This document shows positions 37,270 through 45,593 of a DNA stretch of 64,000 nt, one piece after another. This DNA is from Pseudomonas chlororaphis subsp. chlororaphis (GTDB lineage: Bacteria; Pseudomonadota; Gammaproteobacteria; Pseudomonadales; Pseudomonadaceae), in the NCBI RefSeq assembly GCF_003945765.1, contig NZ_CP027712.1, forward strand, positions 1,736,001-1,800,000. The letters are read 5' to 3'. The first letter of the stretch is position 1; each line of letters opens with the position of its first letter. Below the pieces are notes generated by a model. It was not told the origin of the DNA, did no database searches, and saw only the letters and a list, made by a program, of their open reading frames with translations. Both the position numbers and the translations under genes were made by a program.

Positions 37270-38028
37270 CTAGCGCTGACCTGTCGCGCGCCGCAGCTTG
37301 CCGGGGGAGACGCCGAACTCGCGCAGCACCGCGGCGGCGAAGGCGCTCTGGGAGCTGTAGCCGACGCGGCTGGCGATTTCGCCGATGGGCAGTGCCGAAT
37401 CGCGCAACAGCCCGGCGGCCATGTGCAGGCGCCGGCTGCGGATGTAGTCCATCGGCGTCTGCCCGCATTCGGCGACAAACCGCGCATGCAGGCGAGCGCT
37501 GGACAGTCCGGCGATTTGCGCCAGGTCGGCCACTTGCAGCGGATGGGCGGCGTGTTTATCGATATGGGCATTCAAGGCCGCATAGGGCAGGCGTCGGCCG
37601 CCGACACTGGCGGGGCTGGCCTGGTTGAGGCTGGCCAGCAACAGCACGGCGCCTTGCTGGGCAATCAGCGGGTCGTTGACCGGGCTGCCGGCGAGCCAGT
37701 TGACCAGCTGGCTCTGCGCCGTATCCAGGGGCAGGCGCCCAGGGTTGTCGAGCAGGCGGCGACTGGCATCGGCGTGATCGCCCAGCGACTGCAGCAGCCA
37801 ATGTTCGTCGGGCACGTCGAGCACCAGGCAGCGACTGCCGTTGGGGCTGCCGCAGGCATGATGGGCGCCGGAAGGCACCACCACGAAGCTCTGCTGGACC
37901 ACCTGGCTGCCCTGGCCGTCGACCTCGAAGTCGAGCTGGCCCGACAGGCCGAACACCAGTTGCGCGTGTTCGTGGCTGTGGACGATCAGGTCGTGGCTGT
38001 ATTGGCGTAGCGTGAGGATCGGTCTCAT
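37270..38028 (-). CDS. AraC-family regulator with cupin-type N-terminus
   Basis: A 252-residue regulator. N-terminal cupin (HSHEHAQLVFGLSGQLDFEVDGQG) and two C-terminal helix-turn-helix motifs (LQVADLAQIAGLSSARLHARFVAECGQTPMDYIRSRRL and LPIGEIASRVGYSSQSAFAAAVLREFGVSPGKLR). ATG 38028 has AAGGAG upstream; an in-frame ATG at 38109 adds 27 unlikely residues. It is followed by the EamA transporter gene 94 bases downstream on the same strand, a common regulator-exporter pairing, but the ligand is unknown. Confidence 0.88.
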   Translation of the reverse strand: MRPILTLRQYSHDLIVHSHEHAQLVFGLSGQLDFEVDGQGSQVVQQSFVVVPSGAHHACGSPNGSRCLVLDVPDEHWLLQSLGDHADASRRLLDNPGRLPLDTAQSQLVNWLAGSPVNDPLIAQQGAVLLLASLNQASPASVGGRRLPYAALNAHIDKHAAHPLQVADLAQIAGLSSARLHARFVAECGQTPMDYIRSRRLHMAAGLLRDSALPIGEIASRVGYSSQSAFAAAVLREFGVSPGKLRRATGQR

Positions 38029-38160
38029 CGCAGTCTCCTTGGCAGAACGGCAGTCTACACCGGCGGCCCGGGCTTCAGCGTTGTCATCGGACTGCCGTAT
38101 TTCTGTCACAGGCGATTAATCGCTGGGGCGCAAGCTCGCAGAAAATGCAGGAGCGTGCCC

Positions 38161-38982
38161 ATGACCAGTGCCGAACTCGCCAGACCCAGCCGTAAACAAC
38201 GCGTGCGCACCCTGTGGATTTCCGATGTGCATCTGGGCACCCGGGACTGCCAGGCGGAGCATCTGTCGCAGTTCCTCAAGGGCTATCACGCCGACCGGAT
38301 CTACCTGGTCGGCGACATCATCGACGGCTGGAAGCTGCGCGGCGGCATGTACTGGCCCCAGGCACACACCAACGTCATCCGCCGCCTGCTGACCATGAGC
38401 AAGCGCGGCACCGAGGTGATCTATGTCACCGGCAACCACGACGAATTCCTGCGCCGTTATTCGAAGCTGATCCTGGGCAATATCCAGTTGGTGGACGAGG
38501 CGGTGCACGTCACAGCCGACGGCCGGCACCTGCTGGTGATCCATGGCGACCAGTTCGATGTCATCACCCGCTACCATCGCTGGCTGGCCTTTCTCGGCGA
38601 CTCGGCCTACGAGTTCACCCTGACCCTCAATCGCTGGCTGAATCACTGGCGGGCGCGCTACGGCTACGGTTACTGGTCGTTGTCGGCCTACCTCAAGCAC
38701 AAGGTCAAGACCGCGGTCAGCTTTATCAGCGACTTCGAGGAAGCCATCGCTCACGAATGCGTGAAGCGCGAGTTGCACGGCGTGGTGTGCGGGCACATTC
38801 ACCATGCCGAGATCCGCAAGGTCGGCGAGGTGGACTACCTCAACTGCGGGGATTGGGTCGAGTCGTGCACCGCCCTGATCGAGCATTGGGACGGCACCAT
38901 CGAGCTGTATCGCCTGGCCGATGCCCAGGCGCGGGAGGCGCAGCGCAAGGCCGAACTGGCCAAGGTCGCGGAGCTGGCTTGA
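38161..38982 (+). CDS. Calcineurin-like metallophosphoesterase (LpxH-like UDP-diacylglucosamine pyrophosphatase family)
   Basis: A 273-residue cytoplasmic enzyme with the full set of dimetal motifs: SDVHLG, GDIIDGW, GNHDEF, HGDQFD and GHIHHAE. It resembles the group often annotated as UDP-2,3-diacylglucosamine diphosphatase, but is longer than classical LpxH and sits outside any lipid A operon, so the substrate may differ. ATG 38161 follows AGGAG. A REP element lies downstream before the convergent HD-domain gene. Confidence 0.82.
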   Translation: MTSAELARPSRKQRVRTLWISDVHLGTRDCQAEHLSQFLKGYHADRIYLVGDIIDGWKLRGGMYWPQAHTNVIRRLLTMSKRGTEVIYVTGNHDEFLRRYSKLILGNIQLVDEAVHVTADGRHLLVIHGDQFDVITRYHRWLAFLGDSAYEFTLTLNRWLNHWRARYGYGYWSLSAYLKHKVKTAVSFISDFEEAIAHECVKRELHGVVCGHIHHAEIRKVGEVDYLNCGDWVESCTALIEHWDGTIELYRLADAQAREAQRKAELAKVAELA

Positions 38983-39008
38983 GGCTTTGGTCGCCTGATC
39001 TGACGTTA

Positions 39009-39083
39009 TCGCGGGCAAGCCTCGCTCCTACAGATGCCGCGTACCCTGTAGGAGCGAGCGGCGGCGATCCGACTTGCCCGCGA
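39009..39083. repeat. REP-type inverted repeat with asymmetric insertion
   Basis: Outer arms TCGCGGGCAAG/CTTGCCCGCGA and inner arms CTCGCTCCTACAG/CTGTAGGAGCGAG match the 11929 family. The right half carries an extra 'cggcggcgatccga' segment that recurs at 51255 and 56501. Confidence 0.8.
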
Positions 39084-39101
39084 TAGCTTGCGCAGCAGGC
39101 C

Positions 39102-39692
39102 TCAGGCCGGTGCGTGTTCCTTTATGGCCGCCTTGTAGATCGAGCTTTTCGGCTGGGCGAACAGGCGTTCGAGCATGGGTTCGAAAAAGCTCAGGGGCAG
39201 GCTGTCGTAGTCTGGATCGAACGCCGCGGCGTCGTACTTGGCACAGAACTCGGCGGTCTGCAGATACAGCGGGTGGTCCTTGAATTGTTCGCGCAGGTGC
39301 CGGTCCATGCCCAGGTGATGGAAGAAGTAGTAGCCCTGGAAGATCCCGTGCTTCTCCACCATCCACAGGTTCTCGGGGCTGACGAAGGGCTTGAGGATCG
39401 CCGCGGCGATGTCCGGGTGATTGTAGGAACCCAGGGTGTCGCCGATGTCGTGGAGCAGGGCACAGACCACGTATTCCTCGTCGCGGCCGTCATGCCAGGC
39501 CCGGCTGGCGGTTTGCAGCGAGTGGGTCAGGCGGTCCACCGGGAAGCCGCCAAAATCGCCCTCGAGCAACTTCAGGTGCGCCACGATGCGCGCCGGCAAC
39601 TGCTTGGCGTAGGCACTGAAGTCCGCGGCGATGATCGCCCAGTCTTCCTGGGTGCCATCCTTCATGTGGGTGAAACGGGCGTGAGCGTTCAT
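39102..39692 (-). CDS. HD-domain protein with a diiron-type ligand set
   Basis: A 196-residue cytoplasmic HD-fold protein. Apparent metal ligands are H57 (LTHSL), H81-D82 (LLHDIGD), H92 (YNHPD), H115 (VEKHG) and D154 (KYDAAAF). This H...HD...H...H...D pattern is that of HD proteins with two metals, including mixed-valent diiron oxygenases (PhnZ, MIOX) as well as phosphohydrolases. YYFFHHLGMDRHLRE and AFDPDYDSLPLSFFEP look family-specific. ATG 39692 follows GAGGA. Its neighbour at 39791 is a Mpo1-like (DUF962) protein, also from a metal-oxygenase family. Confidence 0.8.
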   Translation of the reverse strand: MNAHARFTHMKDGTQEDWAIIAADFSAYAKQLPARIVAHLKLLEGDFGGFPVDRLTHSLQTASRAWHDGRDEEYVVCALLHDIGDTLGSYNHPDIAAAILKPFVSPENLWMVEKHGIFQGYYFFHHLGMDRHLREQFKDHPLYLQTAEFCAKYDAAAFDPDYDSLPLSFFEPMLERLFAQPKSSIYKAAIKEHAPA

Positions 39693-39790
39693 CGGCCATC
39701 CTCTTGTTGTTTTTTGTGCAACGATGGGAGTCTATGCCCTGGATCCAATCCTGCACTGGCTGTGCAGGACGGCTTGCTGTCCGGCCAGGC

Positions 39791-40102
39791 CTAGAACGGC
39801 ACCTTGCCGGTCAGCATGTCGCGGTACATGACGAAATCGCCCACAAGGCTGTAGAGCGGATGCTGGAAGGTGGCTGGGCGGTTTTTCTCGAAGAAGAAAT
39901 GACCGACCCAGGCGAAGCTGTAGCCGGCCACCGGCAGGGCCAGCAGCAATAGCCAGGCGCCTTTGCCGATGGCGAAGGCGAGGATGAAGATCACCAGGGT
40001 CGTGCCCACGAAGTGCAGGCGGCGGCAAGTGCTGTTGCTGTGTTCGCTCAGGTAATACGGATAGAACTCGGCGAAGCTATTGAATTGCTTGATGTTATCC
40101 AC
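39791..40102 (-). CDS. DUF962/Mpo1-like membrane protein
   Basis: A 103-residue protein of the DUF962 family. EFYPYYLSEHSNSTCRRLHFVGT and SFAWVGHFFFEKNRPATFQHPLYSLVGDFVMYRDML carry the conserved histidines; two hydrophobic helices lie between. The yeast member Mpo1 is an Fe-dependent dioxygenase in alpha-oxidation of 2-hydroxy fatty acids. I chose the GTG start at 40102 (VDNIKQFNSF) because family proteins begin there. An ATG at 40177 would extend it by 25 residues. It is 98 bases upstream of the HD-domain gene on the same strand and divergent from the AraC-type gene. Confidence 0.83.
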   Translation of the reverse strand: MDNIKQFNSFAEFYPYYLSEHSNSTCRRLHFVGTTLVIFILAFAIGKGAWLLLLALPVAGYSFAWVGHFFFEKNRPATFQHPLYSLVGDFVMYRDMLTGKVPF

Positions 40103-40264
40103 GACTGCGATCTCTGTGGTTGTTGTTCTGCCAGCGGGATGCTCTGCGGGGAGCTTATTTGAGTCTAGAGTCATCAATGGCTGGGGCCAGTGACAATAGG
40201 CGCCACTTTAGTATCCTTGGGAAATCGGCCGTGGCATGCGGCTCATCATGTAAAAGAACCCACC

Positions 40265-41326
40265 ATGAGCGAACGAACGACTTCTGCAAGCTGGGCGATG
40301 GGAATTGTCAAAGCTCTGGAGATGGACGGCCTGGATTGCCGTGCATTGTTCAAGCTGGTCGGGCTCGACTATGCCGCGCTGGACGACCCGGACGCACGCT
40401 TCCCCCAGGACTCGATGACGCGTCTCTGGCAGCGTGCGGTGGAGCAGTCCGGCAACCCGGCGATCGGCCTGAACATGGGCAAGGTGGTGCGACCGGCCTC
40501 CTTCAACGTGGCCGGGTATGCCCTGATGTCCAGTCGTACCCTGGCCGAGGGTTTCCAGCGTTTGGTGCGCTATCAGCGGATCATCGCGGAAAGTGCTGAT
40601 CTGAGTTTCCGACTTTTACCTGAAGGTTATGCGCTGATTCTGACGGTGCACGGCGATCATCTGCCGCCGACCCGGCAAAGTGCCGAGGCTTCGCTGGCCT
40701 GTGCGCTGGCGCTGTGTGGCTGGCTGACCGGGCGTACGCTGCAGCCGCGCCAGGTCCTGATGCAGGGGGCGGTGCCGGTCGATCTGGAGCCCTACAAGCA
40801 GGCGTTTCATGCGCCGCTGGTGTTCAACGCGCCTTACGATGGATTGATTTTCGAGCGGGCCGATATGGAGGCGCCGTTGCCGACCGCCAATGAAGCCATG
40901 GCGCGGCTGCATGACCGCTTCGCCGGTGAGTACCTGGCGCGCTTCTCCGAAAGTCGGGTGACGCACAAGGCGCGCCAGGCGCTGTGCCGGTTGTTGCCCC
41001 AGGGCGAGCCGAAGCGCGAAGCCGTGGCCCAGACCCTGCACCTGTCCCAGCGCACCCTGCAACGGCGTCTGCAGGAGGAGGGCACCAGTTTCCAGACCCT
41101 GCTCGACGACACCCGGCGTGAGCTGGCCGAGCAGTACCTGGCGCAGCCGAGCATGACCCTGCTGGAGATTGCCTATCTGTTGGGGTTTGCCGACCCGAGC
41201 AATTTTTTCCGCGCTTTCCGCCGCTGGTTCGATGCCACGCCCGGCGAATACCGGGCGCGATTGCAGGAGTCCGGGGCCGCTGTCAGTGACGCCAGAATGC
41301 CGGAATACACAGCACGAATACGGTGA
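40265..41326 (+). CDS. AraC-family regulator, OruR-like
   Basis: A 353-residue regulator with an arabinose-binding-like N-terminal domain (DUF4974-free, 'Arabinose_bd' type: GNPAIGLNMGKVVRPASFNVAGYALMSS) and a C-terminal double helix-turn-helix (EAVAQTLHLSQRTLQRRLQEEGTSFQTLL and MTLLEIAYLLGFADPSNFFRAFRRWFDATPGEYR). The N-terminus (SERTTSASWAMGIVKALEMDGLDCRALF) closely resembles the OruR regulator of ornithine use as I recall it (PA0831). The C-terminal tail overlaps the convergent trkH gene by 44 bases. Confidence 0.87.
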   Translation: MSERTTSASWAMGIVKALEMDGLDCRALFKLVGLDYAALDDPDARFPQDSMTRLWQRAVEQSGNPAIGLNMGKVVRPASFNVAGYALMSSRTLAEGFQRLVRYQRIIAESADLSFRLLPEGYALILTVHGDHLPPTRQSAEASLACALALCGWLTGRTLQPRQVLMQGAVPVDLEPYKQAFHAPLVFNAPYDGLIFERADMEAPLPTANEAMARLHDRFAGEYLARFSESRVTHKARQALCRLLPQGEPKREAVAQTLHLSQRTLQRRLQEEGTSFQTLLDDTRRELAEQYLAQPSMTLLEIAYLLGFADPSNFFRAFRRWFDATPGEYRARLQESGAAVSDARMPEYTARIR

Positions 41327-42737
41327 TGATTTCCAACCGGCCGAGCAGCATGCCCAGGGACAGAATCCACTTGGCGGCGTCCGGCAGGGTGGCGAAGTTG
41401 CCGGCCGGGCCGATGGTTTCGCCCAGGCCCGGGCCGACCCCCGACACCGTACTGGCCGCGCCGGTCAGGGCGGTCATCCAGTCCACACCCAGCAGCGACA
41501 GCGCCAGGGCGATCACACAGATGGTGATGGCGAAGAAGAACGAGAAGGTCAGGATCGAACGGACGATTTCCTCGTCGAGACGGTGACCGTTGTACTTCTG
41601 CTTGATCACCGCGCGCGGGTGGATCAGCTGGTTCAAGTTGGCCTTGAGCAGGATATAGGCGACCTGGAAGCGGAAGATCTTGATCCCGCCGGCGGTCGAG
41701 CCGGAACAGCCGCCGACGAAGCCCAGGTAAAAGAACAGCATCAGCGAGAAGTTGCCCCACAGGCTGTAGTCGCCCAGGGCGAAACCGGTGGTGGTGACCA
41801 CCGAGGTGACGTTCAGCGCAACGTGACGCAGGGCTTCCAGCCAATGCAGCTGGGTGGTCCACCAGTACCAGGTGCCGAGCACCAGCCAGGTCACCAGCAG
41901 CATCCCGAGCAGGCCCTGGACCTGCTGGTCCTTGATCAGCGCCCGGCGGTTGCCGCGCAGGGTGGCGACGTACAGGGTGAACGGCAGGCTGCCGAGGATC
42001 ATCACCACCACCGCCACCCAGTGCACCGCCGGTTGCGGCCAGTGCGCCAGCGAGCTGTCGGACGTGGAGAAGCCGCCGGTGGAAATCGCCGACATCGCAT
42101 GGTTGATCGCGTCGAACAGGCTCATCCCGGCCCACCAGAAGGCCAGGCTGCCGAGAATGGTGATGCCGACATAGGCCGCCACGATCAGCCGCGCCACCAT
42201 GTGCGAGCGCGGCATGACCTTTTCCGAGCGGTCCGAGGATTCGGTCTGGAACAGGCGCATGCCACCGATGCGCAGCAGCGGCAGGATCGCCACCGCCATG
42301 CCGATGAAGCCGATGCCGCCGAGCCAGTGCAGCAGGGAACGCCACATCAGGATGCCCGGCGACATGTTGTCCAGGCCGCTGAGCACGGTGGCGCCGGTGG
42401 CGGTGATGCCGGACATGCTTTCAAAGAACGAGTCGGTGTAGCTGATGTGCTGGGTCAGCAAAAACGGCAGGGCGGCGAAGATGCACACCACCAGCCAGCT
42501 GGACACCGTCAGCAGGTACATGTCCCGCGGACGCAGGTGCACATGTTCCGGGCGCCCCGGTATCACCAGGGCCAGGCCGGCGACGAAGGTGATCATGCTG
42601 GCCCAGAGGAACGACGGCAGGTCGCCGGTGCGTTCGAACAGCACCAGCGTCGCCATCGGAATGACCATGGCGATGGCCAGGGTGATCAGGAAAATGCCGA
42701 TGATGAAACCAATGATCCGTAGGGTCGGCAACGCCAT
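41283..42737 (-). CDS. trkH: Trk-type potassium uptake channel subunit
   Basis: A 484-residue inner-membrane K+ translocating subunit; works with the cytosolic TrkA gate encoded elsewhere. The four selectivity-filter loops are visible: SGITATGATVL, AISTGGFSTSD, VTTTGFALGD and STVSGVGPGL. ATG 42737 (MALPTLRIIGF) is right for the family; the frame is open upstream through the nitroreductase gene, but that is not coding. It is divergent from the nitroreductase gene and overlaps the OruR-like gene at the 3' end. I recall trkH beside the cpx genes in P. aeruginosa too (PA3210). Confidence 0.93.
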   Translation of the reverse strand: MALPTLRIIGFIIGIFLITLAIAMVIPMATLVLFERTGDLPSFLWASMITFVAGLALVIPGRPEHVHLRPRDMYLLTVSSWLVVCIFAALPFLLTQHISYTDSFFESMSGITATGATVLSGLDNMSPGILMWRSLLHWLGGIGFIGMAVAILPLLRIGGMRLFQTESSDRSEKVMPRSHMVARLIVAAYVGITILGSLAFWWAGMSLFDAINHAMSAISTGGFSTSDSSLAHWPQPAVHWVAVVVMILGSLPFTLYVATLRGNRRALIKDQQVQGLLGMLLVTWLVLGTWYWWTTQLHWLEALRHVALNVTSVVTTTGFALGDYSLWGNFSLMLFFYLGFVGGCSGSTAGGIKIFRFQVAYILLKANLNQLIHPRAVIKQKYNGHRLDEEIVRSILTFSFFFAITICVIALALSLLGVDWMTALTGAASTVSGVGPGLGETIGPAGNFATLPDAAKWILSLGMLLGRLEIITVFVLCIPAFWRH

Positions 42738-42857
42738 GAGGTCCGCTCGGGGCTGATAAGGAGGGCGCCATTCTACCTGCGGCGCAGAGCATGTAAACCG
42801 GCACCCGGAAGGCACTTCCCGGTAGAATGGCCGGACATTTTTTTCAGGAGGTGGCCG

Positions 42858-43424
42858 ATGGAGGCTCTCGACGCATTGCTCAACCGTGTTTCCGTACCGC
42901 GTCTGGTGGACCCGGCGCCGACGGCGGCGCAACGCGAAGCGCTGTTCGCGGCGGCATTGCGCGCCCCGGATCATGGCCAGTTGCGGCCGTGGCGCTTTCT
43001 GACGGTGGAAGGCGCGGCCCGCGAGCAGTTGGGCGAGCTGCTGGTGGAAGCGGTGCAATTGCAGGGGGGCGAAGTGACCCAGGCGGCCCTGGACAAGGCC
43101 CGTGCCATGCCATTGCGCGCGCCGTTGGTGGTGGTTGTGGTGGCTCGCCTGCAGGAACACGTCAAGGTGCCGAAGTCGGAGCAACGGCTGGCGGCCGGCT
43201 GTGCCGCCCATGGCATCCTGCTGGCGGCCTATGCCCAGGGTATCGGTGCGGTGTGGCGTACCGGCGAGCTGTCCTATTCGCCCCATGTCGCCAAGGGCCT
43301 TGGCCTGGGCGAAGGTGAAGAAATCATCGCCTTCCTGTACCTGGGCACGCCGCTGAACGAGCCACGGGTCGCGCCCAAGGTGGATACGGCGGAGTTCGTC
43401 AGCGCCTGGTCGGGCAAGGCCTGA
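42858..43424 (+). CDS. Nitroreductase-family protein (YdjA-type)
   Basis: A 188-residue FMN-binding nitroreductase of the small YdjA group: FAAALRAPDHGQLRPWRFLTVEG gives the flavin-binding start, and CAAHGILLAAYAQGIGAVWRTG and EIIAFLYLGTP the C-terminal signatures. It reduces nitro or quinone substrates with NAD(P)H; the natural substrate is unknown. It is single and has GGAGG before ATG 42858. A compact REP palindrome follows at 43455-43487. Confidence 0.87.
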   Translation: MEALDALLNRVSVPRLVDPAPTAAQREALFAAALRAPDHGQLRPWRFLTVEGAAREQLGELLVEAVQLQGGEVTQAALDKARAMPLRAPLVVVVVARLQEHVKVPKSEQRLAAGCAAHGILLAAYAQGIGAVWRTGELSYSPHVAKGLGLGEGEEIIAFLYLGTPLNEPRVAPKVDTAEFVSAWSGKA

Positions 43425-43454
43425 TCCTAGAGTCGCGGTGTAGCGGATAGCCAA

Positions 43455-43487
43455 TCGCGGGCAAGCCTCGCTCCGACTTGCCCGCGA
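43455..43487. repeat. Compact REP palindrome
   Basis: TCGCGGGCAAG and CTTGCCCGCGA arms with only 11 bases between, a deleted version of the 11929 element. It lies between the nitroreductase and cpxA stop codons. Confidence 0.75.
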
Positions 43488-43493
43488 AGCTTT

Positions 43494-44834
43494 TCAGGCC
43501 TGGGCAGTAACGCCTGGCACCAACGGCAACTCCAGGCTGGCGATAAAACCACCCTGCGGATGATTGTCCAGGTTCAGGCTGCCGCCATGGCGTTCCGCGG
43601 CGCGTCGGGCGATGGCCAGGCCCAGCCCGTGACCCGGCGCGGTCTGGCCCGGGGCGCGGTAAAAGGGTTCCCCCAGCTGGCGCAAATGTTCGGCCTTCAC
43701 ACCGGGGCCGTGATCGCGGACGCTGAGCACGATCCTGTCCCCCTGACGCAATGCCTGTACTTCGATCGGCTGTCCGGCCGGGTTGAAGCGCTGGGCATTG
43801 CGCAGCAGATTGTCCACCGCCCGCTCGATCATGGTCGGCCAGCCCTTGAGGCTGAGTTGCGATTCGGCCTGGATGTTCACTGGCTGTTCCGGGCAGGCCA
43901 GTTGGGCATCCTTCTGCAGGTTATCGAGCAGGGCGTTGAGGTCCACCTCTTCGGCGCTGGCGTTGTCGGCATCGACCCGGGCCAGCACCAGGATTTCGCT
44001 GATCAGCGCTTCCAGGCGATCACACTCGCGGGTCAGGCGCGGCCACAGGCGCTCGCGCTCCTCGACCGTGGCGCGCTCGGCCAGCGCCAGGGCGATGCGC
44101 AGGCGCGCCAGCGGCGAGCGCAGCTCGTGGGAGACGTCGCGCAGCAGTTGGCGCTGGCTGCCGATCAGGCTTTGCAGGCGCGAGCCCATGCGGTTGAAGT
44201 CCTTGGCCAGTACGCCGAACTCGTCGCGGCGGGCGGCCAGGCGGGCCAGGCTGTTCTGTTGGTAGGTGGCCTGTCCCAGGTCATGCACCGCACCGCGTAA
44301 ACGGCTGAGGGGGCGGGTGATGGACAGGGTCACCAGCAGGCTGAACAGGGTCAGCACCACCAGCGCGATGGTCAGGGCACTCAGCGGCCACAGCAGGCTG
44401 TCGCGGTGCCAGGCGTCCAGTTCCGGATGGGGGATGCGGTAGATCAGCAGGTAGGTCTCGCCGGTTTTCGGGCTGGTGTATTCGGCGGTCAGGCGCCGCC
44501 AGGGCAGGCGCCGGTCATCGTTGTTCTGCCGGGCCTCCAAGGCGGCCGCGCGGCGTGGGAAGGTGCCACGGACCACCGGGTCGCCGGCGTCGTTGAGCAC
44601 TTGCACGTTGACGTGATACTGGTGCTTGCGCTGCTCCAGGATCTCCTGGGCGGCGTCTTCGCCTTGTTCTTCGTAGGTGCGCGTCCACTCTTCGGCCAGG
44701 GTATTGAGGCCCGGATGGCGACTGAGGATCCAGGCATCCTGGTTCAGCATGTGGCCAAGCAGAATCGACAGCCCTGCAACCAGGGTGATGGCCAGCCAGA
44801 AGCTGGCGAGGATGCGCCAGAACAATGAACGCAC
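43494..44834 (-). CDS. cpxA: Envelope-stress sensor histidine kinase, CpxA-like
   Basis: A 446-residue membrane kinase: TM1 (SFWLAITLVAGLSILLGHML), a periplasmic domain (about 30-150), TM2 (LWPLSALTIALVVLTLFSLLVTL), HAMP, H-box DVSHELRSPLARLR, N-box DNLLRNAQRFNP and G-boxes DHGPGV and GHGLGLAI. It phosphorylates the regulator encoded at 45594-46271 upstream on the same strand. In P. aeruginosa the same cpxR-cpxP-cpxS order is PA3204-PA3206. A hairpin separates it from cpxP and may reduce its expression. Confidence 0.88.
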   Translation of the reverse strand: MRSLFWRILASFWLAITLVAGLSILLGHMLNQDAWILSRHPGLNTLAEEWTRTYEEQGEDAAQEILEQRKHQYHVNVQVLNDAGDPVVRGTFPRRAAALEARQNNDDRRLPWRRLTAEYTSPKTGETYLLIYRIPHPELDAWHRDSLLWPLSALTIALVVLTLFSLLVTLSITRPLSRLRGAVHDLGQATYQQNSLARLAARRDEFGVLAKDFNRMGSRLQSLIGSQRQLLRDVSHELRSPLARLRIALALAERATVEERERLWPRLTRECDRLEALISEILVLARVDADNASAEEVDLNALLDNLQKDAQLACPEQPVNIQAESQLSLKGWPTMIERAVDNLLRNAQRFNPAGQPIEVQALRQGDRIVLSVRDHGPGVKAEHLRQLGEPFYRAPGQTAPGHGLGLAIARRAAERHGGSLNLDNHPQGGFIASLELPLVPGVTAQA

Positions 44835-44851
44835 GGGAAGTCCTCAAACAA

Positions 44852-44880
44852 GGAAAGCCCAGTGGGAGCGCCACTGGGCT
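44852..44880 (-). terminator. Intercistronic hairpin between cpxP and cpxA
   Basis: AGCCCAGTGG (44856-44865) pairs perfectly with CCACTGGGCT (44871-44880). On the minus strand it is followed by TTTCC, so it is a weak terminator or mRNA-stability element. Confidence 0.55.
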
Positions 44881-44900
44881 GTGGGATAAGCGCTAAAGCA

Positions 44901-45338
44901 TTATTGCGCTTTTTGCGGCTGTTGCGCTTTCCAGGCCTTGAACTCAGCCCATTCGGCGCGGCGCTCGGCGTGTTTCTTCTGGATGGCGTCAAACTCTTTC
45001 TGCTGTTCCGGCTTGAGCAGGGCGCGGATATCGGCTTCGGTTTTCTGGCGCTTGGCGGCGATCTCGTCCTTCATGGCTTTCTGGTCGGCCGGCGACAGTT
45101 TTTCCAGGTACTTCTGCACCAGCTGCTTGCGCTCGTGCATCTGCTCACCCATCAGATTGCGGATCTGCTGGCGCTGTTCGTGGCTCAGGTCCAGCTGGCT
45201 GTAAGGGCCTTTGCCCCGCATGTGTTCGCTGTGGCGCGGGCCATCCATCGGCCCCATGGGGCCTGCGCCTTCCGGCATGGCCATGGCCACGGTCGGCAGG
45301 GCGGCGGCGAACATCAGAGCGATCAGGGTCTTGCGCAT
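44901..45338 (-). CDS. cpxP: Spy/CpxP-family periplasmic chaperone
   Basis: A 145-residue periplasmic protein. ATG 45338 starts a signal peptide (MRKTLIALMFAAALPTVAMA) after a GGAG-type site. The mature helical protein carries two LTxxQ-like repeats in diverged form (LDLSHEQRQQIRNLM, LSPADQKAMKDE, ALLKPEQQKEFD) and a Lys/Gln-rich C-terminus. CpxP/Spy proteins bind misfolded proteins and inhibit CpxA. It lies between cpxR and cpxA, 255 bases after cpxR with a repeat in the gap, so it probably has its own promoter. Confidence 0.85.
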   Translation of the reverse strand: MRKTLIALMFAAALPTVAMAMPEGAGPMGPMDGPRHSEHMRGKGPYSQLDLSHEQRQQIRNLMGEQMHERKQLVQKYLEKLSPADQKAMKDEIAAKRQKTEADIRALLKPEQQKEFDAIQKKHAERRAEWAEFKAWKAQQPQKAQ

Positions 45339-45464
45339 GGTGTATCTCCTTGTCTCATTCCCGGTCAGTTCCGGATGTGTGCAGATTACGCAGAGCAAGG
45401 TCAGCGGCGGTCAGCGAAGGGTAAAGCTTGGGTAAAGACGTTTTTTGGCGAAACTGACATAACC

Positions 45465-45574
45465 CCTGTAGCCGCTGCCGAGCCCGCGAGGCGGCGAACG
45501 ACCGGTACGCTCGCGGGGATCTTGCGAATGCAGGACGGCGGCGCCCTATCGCAGCCTGCGGCAGCGGCTGCAGG
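45465..45574. repeat. Inverted pair of 'gtagccgctgccg' elements
   Basis: The left arm CCTGTAGCCGCTGCCG (45465) and right arm ...GCCTGCGGCAGCGGCTGCAGG (to 45574) are of the 13604 family, with a different middle part. It fills the cpxR-cpxP gap. Confidence 0.75.
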
Positions 45575-45593
45575 ACCAGGGATCAGTTCAGAG

